This document shows positions 46,788 to 59,382 of a stretch of DNA of 64,000 nucleotides, in pieces. Positions within the stretch are counted from its first letter, which is position 1. Every line of letters begins with the position of its first letter. This stretch comes from Anaeramoeba flamelloides (lineage: Eukaryota; Metamonada; Anaeramoebidae). Below the pieces are notes generated by a model, which worked only from the letters and a program-made list of their open reading frames with translations, was not told the origin of the DNA and ran no database searches. The stretch spans positions 16,368,001 through 16,432,000 of the forward strand of contig JANTQA010000047.1 of NCBI GenBank assembly GCA_027625915.1, read 5' to 3'. The position numbers and the translations under genes are program-made.

Positions 46788-49700
46788 ATGACTGACTTTC
46801 CTTTGTTTGTACAATCTCTTTTATTTCGTGTCTCCTTTCATCCACAAATTAGTGTTTTAAAATATGAAGAAAATGAAGATCTTGAAAAAGTTCGGCCATA
46901 TGATTTATTATTAAGATGGGTAAATTTCCAACTCATGAAAAGTGGAGAGTCAACAATAGTATCAAATTTTGAAGAAGATCTTAAAGTAAAAAAAATTTTT
47001 CTTTCATTTCTTTTTGTTGATGAAATAATTTTTTTTTTTTTTTTTTTTTAATTACAAATTTTACATTTTTTTTCTTCTTTTTCCAAATCAAACCAAATTG
47101 AAAAGGATTGCAAAGTTCTTTGTTTTTTACTTTCTCAGATTTCTGAAACTGACTTTATGACAATACCTCTAACACTTGATCCCACATTAAGGGCAAAGAA
47201 GTTCATCAACAAAATGAAAGAAACGTTTTATCCAAACCAAATTTGCAAAGAAGAAGATCTTTTGCAAGTAAAGAAAACAACTTTTTTTTTTTTATTTTTG
47301 TGTTGTCTTTAAAAGAGACTCTCCCAAAGACTTAAAACCAATTATTATTTCTTTTCAAAAAAATTTACTCTTCACTTTCTCTAAAATATAATAAAAAAAG
47401 AAAAATAAAACAGAACTAGTGGCATTTATTGCAAGGCTCTTTCTTTGGAAACCAGCATTAAGCAGACTAGGAAAAACCTTGAAGATACCATTCAAAAACG
47501 AACAAAAAACCGAGACTATAACTGTAAATCAAAATGTAAAATTCTTTTTCTTTTATTTTTCTTTTTTTTTAAAATCTTTTCTCAAATTGATTCTTTCATT
47601 GACTTTGAACCAAAAACCAAGATCTAACATAAAATTTTCTCTGAAAAGCACCTAAACTGTTTTGGGTGGTATACTATTTGTTGAAAAATAAATTGAACAC
47701 AATTTTCATTTGGCTTTCAGAAAATTGTTTTAGAAAAGATCAAAAGCCAAATTTAAACGAGACAATTCCGCAATTCAGTTTTATTAGGATTTTCCTTTCA
47801 GACTTGGGGACTTTGGAGATTGGTTTCTTTATAATTATTAGAGTGTGATTTTTTTGAAAAGCGGAAGGAAAATATTGATCTTTTTCTTCTGCAATCAGCA
47901 GTATATACTATTTATTGCAAAATAAATTGAACAAAATTTTCAATCAACTTTCCAAAATTAGATTTTTTATAGTACAGTGGTGTAAATAACCCGTGTTAAC
48001 AACCTTTAACCCATTACAAAAATTTAACTCGTGTTTTTTTTTTCAGACTTGGGTATTAAAAGATATGAAGACACACGTATATTCTTGGTTCGGATTCAAA
48101 TTGACTTTAGAGGTTAGATCTTTGATTAATCGAAATGATTCAATAATGTTAATTGCTTTTGTTTCAAAAATTTCGTCATATTATCAAAATATTCTGAGAT
48201 TAAATGATTGTTTTATAAAAATTCAAAAAATGAAATTTTTCTCATTTTTTTGTCAAAAAATTACTTTTTAATCTTTCAATATCTTCACAATTCTTTTTTA
48301 AAATTTATTTAAAGAACCCAATTTCTTGTTTATATACTGTTTTCACCCCATTGATTTCTTTCTTTTATTTCTACAGTCAGCCAATATTTTTTGCATGAGT
48401 TAAATTTTCGTAATGGGTTAAAATAAAAAACACGGGTTATTTACATCACTGTACTGTTCAATTTTTAATTCTTCAAACCAGCTTAAATTATTAATTTACC
48501 TTGTTTAGTATTGGGAATTTTGTCGACTTCTTTGAATTCTTGGGAATGTGTTGTTTTGTGAAATCTGAATGAAAAATTTGTAACTTTTATTTTGTAATTA
48601 ACAGTATTATTTTTCATTCCCAAATTTCAAATTTTTTCAAACAAAAGAAACCAATTTTGAAATTAAATAATCGATATTCTTTCGAAGAAATTTTATTTTT
48701 TGTTTTGAAAAACAATAAATATTAACAAATAATCAAAGTACGGTTAAACTAAACTGGAGATGGAATAAGTTTTTTTTTAAAACCCATTTTAAAAAACACA
48801 TAGAAATACTGATAAATTCAAAAAAAAGTTAAAATTTTTTTTAGTTCAATTTCCTTTTTTGTAAATCTTGATACCTCTACTCTATATAACAGTCATTGAC
48901 AAATAATATTTTGAAGATCAACTAATTTAACAAAGTTTCATAACATTTAAACCAATGAAATGCTTTATTCATCTTTCTTCATATCTAAGGTAAAAAATTT
49001 TTTCCGAAATGAAAAATGAAACACAAATTTTTCAAACAATTATTTGAATTTATCAGTAATCAAAAACTATAATTTCATATTTTTTTCAAATGTCTTTAAA
49101 TCACATATAATGTATAAAAGGGGCAAAAATGCCCACATCTGTTAAAAATCATTTTTTGTCAACTAAATTATTTTCAAATTCATTCAACATTTTTTCCCTT
49201 AATTAAATTAAGAGAGAAGAAAAAATAAAATCAGGGTGTGATTAAAATGATTTAAACATCCATTTTAATAAATTTTAGTTTCAAAAAGTTGATAAAAGTT
49301 GGATCAAACTTAATATTTTTTTAAAAAAAGAAAAAATTAAATAAAAAAAGAATATTGCCCCTTATTACTTTTTTTTATACTTGTTATTGAGTAAAGGTCG
49401 AGTGGAAACTTTCACATTTTTCTTTTTCTTGAAATTATTGTTTTTTTCTTCGAATTATTATTATTATTGTCTTCTCCACTTTATTTCGTTTTTTTTTCTT
49501 TTTTTTTCTTATTTTAATGATCAACCATTTTTTTCCATTACCAAGCAAATATTTGACCAACTTGAGATTACTTGAAAATTCATATCTATTTTCCACACAT
49601 TCCAAAAACCCCTCAACAATTACAATAATTACATTGTTCAGATTAATTCTTTTTGTTTTGAAATTCTGAATTTTTCTTGATTTTGTTAACTTAATAAAAA

Positions 49701-51567
49701 AGCAAAAAAACGCAAGTTAGTGGTTAAAAGACAAAAAAATGATTTTATGGAGACTTTTCAATTTATATAATATGAGGAATAATTTAACAATAAATTAATA
49801 TTAAAAAGGATTAAAATTATAAAAAATAAAACTTTTTTTTTGTTCTGTGTTACAAAAAAGTTCTATATACAGTTGATAAACCTCAAAAGACATATTTTCA
49901 GGGAATTTTTTAAAACCCCATTTAGGACTGAACTTTTTTCAAACGACTTTATTTATTTTTATTTTTTTCTTTCATTGATATATGCTCAATTGTTTTGTAT
50001 TCAAATAATATTTAAACCTCAATTGACATTAATTATAAATAGCTTTAAAAACAAAAAATTCAACATTTCATTTTTAAAAACAAAATAGAATTGTTTTTCC
50101 CAATTAATGATTTATAGGGTATAGCCACCAGCATAGATTGTCTTCCTACCGTGGAAGGAACTTATCCTCTAAAAATAATAATGTCAAAATAGACTTTTTT
50201 TGATTGAAAAAAATTAAAAAAAATAAAAATAAAGATTCCAATCATTTCCAATTATAAAAATCCAAACAAAAAAAAAAGTTATAAAAAATAATTCTCAATT
50301 AGCATAAAAATTCAGATAACAAAAAAAAATTCTGAGAGGATCTCATTTGACAAAAAATTCAACAAAAAAAAAAAAGTTTTAAAGAATTCTTCAATTTCAA
50401 AAAAATCCAAATTTTAAAAAGGATTCTCAATTCAAAAAATCAAATTTTAAAAAAAAATTCTTGTTTTTTTTTTATATTCCCAAAGGATTAAATTTCTTCA
50501 ATTTAAAACAAATTTGTTTTCTCAAAGTACACAATCAATTTAATCCGATTTGAAACCATTTGTGATTATTTTGTAACCCTCTAAATTTGACAAAGTAAGG
50601 ATTTTGTAACATTCTTTCGGAAAAAAATAACTAAAATTGAAAAAAATCAAAAAAAAATATTCTTGATCTCAAAATTGATTATGAGAGATAATTCAAAACT
50701 TATGTACTTTTATTCAAAATTAGAAATTTAAAACCATTCAACTTGAAATTGACTATCGCCACTCTTTGTTGCATTTTTTCGAAAAAAATTCCTCTTTTTT
50801 GATTATTGATTTTTAGAAATTTATCATACAATACATTCTGTTATGGTTTTTAATTTGTATTAAATCTTCATAAATAAAGATGAAAAAAAATTTTCTTTAT
50901 TTCCACAAGTGAATTCTTTTTCATAATTACTACACCCTAAAGAAATTTAAATTGGGACATTATAAGAACACAATCAAAATTTCAACGTTTTTTAAAAAAG
51001 CAATATTAAACAATTTTTTATTATTATTAATTATCAATATTCTTCTTAACTTTATAGATGCAAGAAAGAAAGAAAGAAACGTTAGATGAATTATTAATGA
51101 GATTAAATACATTTAAATCAAAGTCAACAACTGTAATTTCTGAAAATTATAATAATTCGGAATCTATTGATTCGCATATTGATAATATTTTATTAAATGC
51201 AAAAAAATTTAATAGTAAAGAATTAGATGAAAAGCAAATAAATTCTAATGTACAACAAGAAGATGAAAATCAAACTACTAATATTTCGAACACTGTGGAT
51301 AATTTTATCAATAACAGCACCACCACCACAACAACCAATAATAATAATAGCAACAATGAGTACAATTATAACAGTAATTATAATACTATCATGAATGATA
51401 ATGATAACAATCAAAATCAGAGTGATCAAAAGAATACCAACATGGAATATTATTTAAACTCGTCGGATTTATTCCAAGACGTTAATTCTTCCAGTCAAGA
51501 AATTCAAAATAAAAATGTAGATATTCAAGAACAATATAATATTAATTCTCAAAACCAAAATTATTTA

Positions 51568-51640
<73 letters not shown>

Positions 51641-54600
51641 GTATTAGTAATAATCCTCAAGAAGAAACGATAACAAACAAATTATTAAATGAAAAAGAAA
51701 CACCAATAAACAATGAAAATAATTTTCAACAAAATTCTCCTCTCAATGAGAAAGTAGAAATTAATGAAACTTCTTCAAAACAAGAATATTCTAAAAAAGA
51801 AAATGTAATAGAGGATGATCTTACATTTCTAAAACGAAAAATAGAAGAAGAAGAAATTAAAATACAACAGTTGAAAGATAAAATTACATTAAAAAAAGAG
51901 AAAAAAATAGAAGCCGAAGAACAATTTAAAAAAACCTCAAATGATCAATTACAACTCTCTTCATTTTTAACATTAAGCGAAAATTTAATCAATGAAACAA
52001 ATATATTTACAAACATTTTTTCACAAACATTACAAAAGATTTTAAATAATAATAAAGTTCCAGGTGACCTTTTATTAAACAAATCTCTTCAGCTCATTCA
52101 ACAAAAATCAAAATTTAAAAAACAAGTAAAACATTATTTTTTATTTTATTTTTATTGAGAATATATTTTTTTTTTATTCTGTTTTTTTTAGAAAATTCAA
52201 GGATTATACAAATTATTTAACATAAATTTTTAATATTATATCCCTGCACACACTCATATATATATATATATATATATAGTATACAAGTATATATTCGAAC
52301 ACTAAATTGTTTATAACCCTTCAAATTGCTTTTTTTTTTTTTTTTTTTTATCATAAACTCGAACTCATAAATCAAAAAAAACTTTAAAAATCAATTTTTA
52401 TTCAAAAAAATTATTGTTTTATATTTTCGAAAATTTATGTAATTTAAGAACAATGAATATTCTGAAATCAAACCATTTTTTAATCAAATGCTACTAATTG
52501 AATTTTAAATTAAAAAAAAAAAAAAAGAATAACCGTTCTATGAAATTTTTTTCCAGTTATAATAAAGATCAAAATCACAGATTCATTGTAAGAAATTGAA
52601 AATTCTCATGTTTTCCAAAAATTGGAATGGTTTAAGATGAAGTGCCCATTGTTTTTTTCTTTTTATTGTATGATTTCAATTTTTCTGTGATGCAAAATTC
52701 ATCCTAAAAAAAAAACAAAATTAATATATTGACAGATTAATAAATATTAACCCTAATAAAGAAAAAAATATTCAACGTTTTATTCATGTTATATAGAAGT
52801 GTTATAAATGTTGAAAGTGTTATCAAATTAGAAAGAAACTGATTAAAATATTAATAACCTCATTTATAATATGCAATAAAAAAATGAACAAATTTTAAAA
52901 CATTTTTTTTTTTTATTGAAAAAGGTGTTTTAAATTTTTGTAACATGCTATATTGGTGTTATATAAGATAAAACATGCTATATAATGTGTTATAAATCAA
53001 GGATATTGAAAAACAATAAAACAATAAAAAAAATACATAATACATCTGATTAAAATTGTTTCAATATTAAAAACCATGATAGAAAACTGTTTTAAATTGT
53101 AAAATTATTATTAAAAAACATTTTTTTTAAATGAATCGTAATTAAATATTTTAAATTTTATTTTTTTTTTAAAAAAGATTTTATACAAATAAAAAATTTA
53201 TTTAAAAATTTGAAATATTTTAAAAGAAACAAAATTATAATATGTTAAAAAAATGTTACTAGAATTTTTTTATAAAAAAATTACAACATAAACAAGATTT
53301 TGGTTATAAAGATTTTATCTGATTGTTTTCAAATTATTATTTTTTTATTAGGATAAGAAGTAATATTCATATATTAAATCAAAAGAATTTTTTCTAAAAA
53401 GAAAAAATCAAACTAATATATTAATTTTCATTTTTATTCTCTTGTGAACTTCAAAAAAAAAAAAAAAAAAAAAAATTTTGTATTAGTGTGCTTTTTTTCG
53501 AAAAGAAACGTATTATTTTAAATTGACTGTTTATTTTTTTCCATTTTCTATTTGTGCTCTTTTATATTTTAAAATTGATTATTAATACCGCTTTTAATAT
53601 TATCTTGAAAATTTAATAAATGCCATGTTTAAAAAAATTTCAATAATCTATTTTTAATAGTAAATTATTTTTCAATTTAACTTTAATTTACAATTTGAGA
53701 TGTAATAACAAAAAAATTCAAAATTAGACAAAAAATAATTTCATTTAAATCTCAAATAATTAACTCATTATCAATTACTCAAAAGAATATATTTCGAATC
53801 AAATTAAATTCTAAAAAAAAAATAAACTCGTTAGTATTAGATTTTTTTGTTTTTTGAATATCAGCATAAATTATAAGGCATTTTTAAAAAAGTGGGGCAT
53901 TTTCTTATGTATTTTAAATAATATTTTATTTAAAAGTATTTCTATTCATAACTTGGTAATATTAAAATTAAGACAAATATATCAATAGTAATTCAATCAG
54001 TGAACTATTGTTTGTATTTCAAAATCTGTTCTTCAAAATATTTGGAAGAAATGTAAAAAAAATATCAAACTTTTTTTGGAGAAAACAAGGCACGGCCAAT
54101 TTTCAGTTGTAAAGCGGGCAATAAGGCAAGGATGTAAACTATATTTTTAAACGATGGAATATAGTTACAATTTTCCATTCTATTCGAAATTATATCGAGA
54201 TTAGACTTATTTGGAAAAAATATTTTATTTGATCAAAAAGAAGAAAAATAAACATCAATATTCACACCTTAAAAAATATCATCTAAAATCCAGATCAGAT
54301 ATTTTTTGTATCTTTAATTAAAGTTAATGTCTTGCAAATAAATAAATTGAATTATTCTGCCGAATCAATTAAAATAAAAATTTTGGATATTTATATAGTA
54401 TTCTTAGAATTAAATTTAAAAAAAAAAGATATTTCAAAATTAATTTGCACGCTTTATTGGAAAGATTTTAATTCAAAAGTTTTAGCAAATTCAAAAACAG
54501 TTCAAAGAATAACAATAATACACTTTCATTCAAATTAGAAAATATTTTTGATTTTTTAAAATTATTGAATCATTGATTTTGTTTTTCATTTTTTGATTTT

Positions 54601-57600
54601 CATTTCCTTTTTTCATAATTTTCAATAACTGGAAAAAATTTTCCATACGATTAATATTAAGTTATAGCTTAGTTCTTTTTAATAGAAAAAAACTCAAATA
54701 AAATTAGTTAATAGTGTCTAACCATTTGATCAATCAATTTTTATTAATAGAAATTTCAACAAATTTCCTTATACTTTTTTTTTTTTTTTTTTTTGTTGTG
54801 CCCACTTCAAAATTAAGGTCTCATCATTTTTTTTTTTATTATTTGTATTTTTAATTGTTTTTTTTTTTTTTTCTTTTGTGGATGTTGTAAATGATAAATA
54901 ATTATGAACATTTCAATTATTTGATAGTTCTAATTTATTATTTCTCTTATATTTTATTTAAATTAAATTGTGTTTCTCACAAAGCGAATTTTGGTAGGTT
55001 AAAAATTTTGAATGGGTATTTAATTCCATTTAAACGAACTGTAATTAAATTAATAATAAGTAGATTTATTGTCAATTAGTTTCATATATTAAAATAATCC
55101 ACAATTTTAAAAAAATTCCAAGCAATTATTCATTACAACAAGGAGATTATTTTTTTTTTTTTCTTTTTCGGCTACTCATAATAATTAAGAAATTATTTTT
55201 AATCCCTTTTTAATCATAATTATACATTTTATTTGAGCAAGGGATTTCTAAATTCTTATTTATTATTATTTTATCATTCATTAATAATTCATTATGACTC
55301 TTATTATTATTTAATAACCTTTCATTTTTTTATTTAATATAGAATTATACAAAAAAGTACTCAATTAAAAATATGGCACAAGCAATTTTTCTGATATTAA
55401 CAACTTATAATTATCCACAACTTAATAGAAGGGTCGCAAACCTCATCAAAGCACAAATCTTTAAAATGGATCCCTATGATCAAGAAAGTTTAGAAGATAC
55501 CTTTTTAAATATTATGGTACTTTTAAAAAAAAACCCTCGGCTGGATGAAAAAAGTTTACAATTATTTCCAATTTTAGATTCACTTTTTGAATATTTATAC
55601 TTTTCAAATAATTTCCGTTTATTATTGATTGAAAAATTATCACAAATAATTTTAGATTTTGATATAAGTGGAATTAAAATTGAAATGGAAAGTTCTCAAA
55701 TTATTAATCGAATTATTTCGATGAATATTGATGAATTTTGTTGTGGGAAAATAGAAAAAGAAAAAATTATTTTGGGAATTTCTGAATTTTTAAAAGAAAT
55801 TAATTTTTCTCAACACGATAAAGTAATTATTAATTTTTTTTTTTTATATATTTTTATTCAAATTTAACATGATTTATAATTCATATCTTAATATTTCTGT
55901 ATTTTGCCATATTCACGTACGATCAATTTTTTTTTTATCAAATTAAAACTTGAAAAATTTTTTCATTTAAATTACTAGTGTGCAATTATTTTGTAATTGT
56001 AAATTTATAAACATTGAATAATTTATTTTTTAAAAATTATACTTGATTTAAGCTTTGAAAACGATCGTTTCTAATTAAGTTTTGTTTGTAGAAATAAGAA
56101 TTACAAAATTGAGAAAAAATGTTTGAAATTATTCACTTTTTTTTCAAATTTTACGACTTGCCAAATTACATTTTTATGGTTTTGTTTTATTTTCTCATTA
56201 AATACTCTTACTAGAAAACCAATTTAATTTCATTTTTAACATAAAATGATCGAGTTAACATTAAACTCAGAAATCATAACGTCTTCCAGATACCATTTAT
56301 AATTAATTTAAATTTAGTTAAGCACAAGACTGACTGAATTGACTTTTTAATAATAAAAATCAAAATTTGAAATTCAGAGTTGGCTTTTTTAAAAAGTTTA
56401 TGAAAATTTTCTGAATTTGCTTTAACTTTTAAAATGACGATCTTTTCTGTTTTCTTATTTTAAAGTTTGGTTGGTCAACGAAAGACAAAAAATGAAATAG
56501 TTTGTAAAATCAAAATTGATTCATAAATTGAATGTAAAGTGTGTAGTATTGTTATTCTTTCCATTGTTGTAAATGTGTCTAAATTTTTGGAATCTAAACT
56601 ATATTTCAAAAATTGTTACTCAATAAATTTAAAAATCAATTTTTTTTAATATTCAATTGCAACTAATTATTAAATCTTATTAATAATTTTCTTATTAAAA
56701 TATTGAAAACTTGATAAAGAATAATAAAAAAATTTGTTTTGTTTTTTCTCTCAAACTTCTTTCAACATTTTTCAAATACTTGGCTTATGTGTCTTGTTGT
56801 GTTTTAAAATTGACACTATGGATGCAAGTTAATTTATTTGTATTTAATTGGAATTTTTCAGGAATTGAATTTAAAATTTCAATACAATTTCCTATTCTTT
56901 AACCAATAAAAAAAATGTACGATAATTTCCGAAGAAAAAAAAAAAAAAAAATTATTTTTGGATTTATTATTATTTTGTGATGTAAAATCATAGAAAAAAC
57001 TAATTTGAATTAATTTTTTTATTTTAACAAAACACTTTTCAAAATAAACCAGAGATTTATTATCTTTTTATTTTCTATGATTACTCCAAAGATAAAACCT
57101 ATTGGAAGAACAAGTTCTTGAGATTAAATGTAAACTCTACTCTAAAAAGAACAATTTTCTAAATTGAAAAGTGGCTGGACTTACATTGATTCTTAGCCAA
57201 ATTAAAGTTGTGGTAACCTTTAATAAATTTATCTTCAAGTTATTTTCTGAATTCTTTTTGATTTTAGAAAATCTTTTCTTTTTGGATCAATCATCAAAAT
57301 ATGTCCTTTGCTACAATTTCGGTATTTTTTTATTTTTTCTAATTTTCAGTAACAATACGGAAAATAATTGTAGTTCTTATTTGAATATTAAAAAAATGGA
57401 TGAGAATTGTTGATCAATAAATTAATAAAGAAAAAAAAAAAAAAAATACCAAAGATAATAAACCGAAACGATTTTAATTTATGGTGAGAAAACATTAATT
57501 TGAAATGGAAGCAAGTCTACTTGTTGAAATTTGAATTTAATAAGGTTAATAAAGTTTAGGTATCTTGTGTTTTTTGATCATCAGAGATTTATCAAAAATA

Positions 57601-59351
57601 TATTTGTATTGGAAAAAAGAAATGTATTGAAATACTACACTTTTAAGAAACGTAAGAGGTTGATTTTTAAATTTATTTTGATTTTAGAAACTACAAAACA
57701 ATAAAAACGATGTATATATTTTTATTTTTTTTCAATTTTTAGCAAAATATTTGGGAGATTTATTGAACCTAAATTATAAATCAATAGTTGAGCTAAAAGT
57801 GTATTTTAATTGAATTTAATGTGTTTATTTTCATTCAAACAAATTCTTTCAAAAAAATACATTTTCTCCGTATATTAAGACATATTATATCAAATAACAA
57901 TTTTCAAAATTTTTTACAAAAAAAAAAAAATTGTGATCTATATAAATTTAATACAATTATTAATTTTAATTATCTTTCATATTATTATAAATTCTTACTT
58001 TAAACAATAATAGCTTTCGAAAGGAATCATTAAAGTTGTTTCAAGCCAAAGTATTGCGAGGACGTTCAATTACATTTTCCAAAAGCATTTAAAGCCTAAT
58101 ACAGGCTTGAATTATGAATTAATAAGGGAGTCAAAAATCGATATTTTCAAGGACATGATTAAACATAATAATCAAATTTTAGGAAATGATTTGGATGAAA
58201 TTGAAATCGAATTTTTAACATTAATGTTTGCTGAAGAAACAATACTTAATTCGACTTTGCAGATGAAGGAATCCATTTTCAATTTTAGTGAATCAATTAA
58301 CTTTACTTTACCGTTAATGTATAGCTTAATTTATCAAGAAATTATTCAAGCAAATTCAATTGAAAATTTATTTGAAAAAAATAATTTGACAACTTTTATG
58401 ATTAGCAAATATTCCAAAAAATATAATAAATCATTTTTAGGAACAACATTTCAGACCTTAATTCAAAAGCACTATGAATCAAATTTATCTTTAGAAATTG
58501 ATCCCAATAAGATTAGTAATGAAGAAAATCTTGAAGACAATCAGAATAATTTAAGAACTTTATTTATGGAATATATAAACACGTTTTTCACTTCGATTAA
58601 TAATTTCCCAATAAAACTTAAATGGATTTATTCCTTTTTAAAAAAGGAAATTGAATATAGGTTTCCTGATAATATAATTAAAATTGTTGGTACAGTGTTT
58701 TTTTATACCTATTTTTCAGATATATTTTTAAATCCAGAAAATTATGGTTTTGATCAAGCTCTAATAAATAACGAAAATTTTAGAAAACAATTAGAATTGA
58801 TTTGTTTATTATTTAAAATACTTTTTAAAGGGGAATTATTTGGAACTGATTTTCCTCATTTAAAATTTTTTAATAATACTATTAGATTATATTTTAGAAA
58901 GCGTAATAAATTCCTTACTCAAATTATTGTTATAAATGAGAATGAAAAAGAGAATATCAATGGAAATGAAAAAGAAAAAGAAAAAGGAAATGAAACAGAA
59001 AAAGTGAATCTAGAATTTAATCCAGAAATGTTAGATTTTTCAAGCAAGAATAATAAAAATGATCATAATATTATTCCAACCCGTTTTGCAAATAAATTAA
59101 AAAATCATATTTTAGATTTACAAAATCAAGAAAATGAATTAAACAATAAAAATGATCAATTGAATAAGAAAAAAAATGAAAATTTTTTTTTACTTAATTC
59201 TTTTGATTCCTTTGAACAGTTTTTTCTTACTTCAAAACTTTTTTTTAAAAATTCTAATTCAATTAATAGAATTCTTAAAACAATTCAACCAAAATTCATT
59301 TCAAATAAAAATAATATGAATAATAATAATTTAATAATTAAATCGAATCAC

Positions 59352-59382
<31 letters not shown>

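Larger units (their letters stand above)
47536..51057 (+). other. Intron 3 of the RasGAP-like gene (3522 bp)
   Basis: Donor CAAAAT|GTAAAA, acceptor AACTTTATAG|ATG, phase 0. The first kilobase is a stack of family 4 and Tc1-like elements; the rest is A/T-rich. Confidence 0.7.
52126..55342 (+). other. Intron 4 of the RasGAP-like gene (3217 bp)
   Basis: Donor AAACAA|GTAAAA, acceptor TTAATATAG|AAT, phase 0. Holds a (TA)n tract (52253-52278), a family 2 MITE (53874-54465) and a family 3 copy (54570-54970). Confidence 0.75.

Noticed and set aside
47139-47267. Exon 2 start at the CAG before ISETDF in the RasGAP-like gene
   Set aside because: The earlier acceptor at 47105 adds DCKVLCFLLSQ, which continues the CH consensus (DSKAYFHLLNQ) in phase.
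47993-48271. Open frame after a CAG (TWVLKDMKTHVYSWFGF...) that looks like a further exon of the RasGAP-like gene
   Set aside because: It lies wholly within the TACAGTG...CACTGTA element at 47973-48453, which itself interrupts a repeat; CH domain is already complete without it.
50110-50175. Stem-rich stretch (CTTCCTACCGTGGAAG) considered as tRNA or ncRNA
   Set aside because: No cloverleaf, no T-arm sequence, too little context to support an RNA gene.
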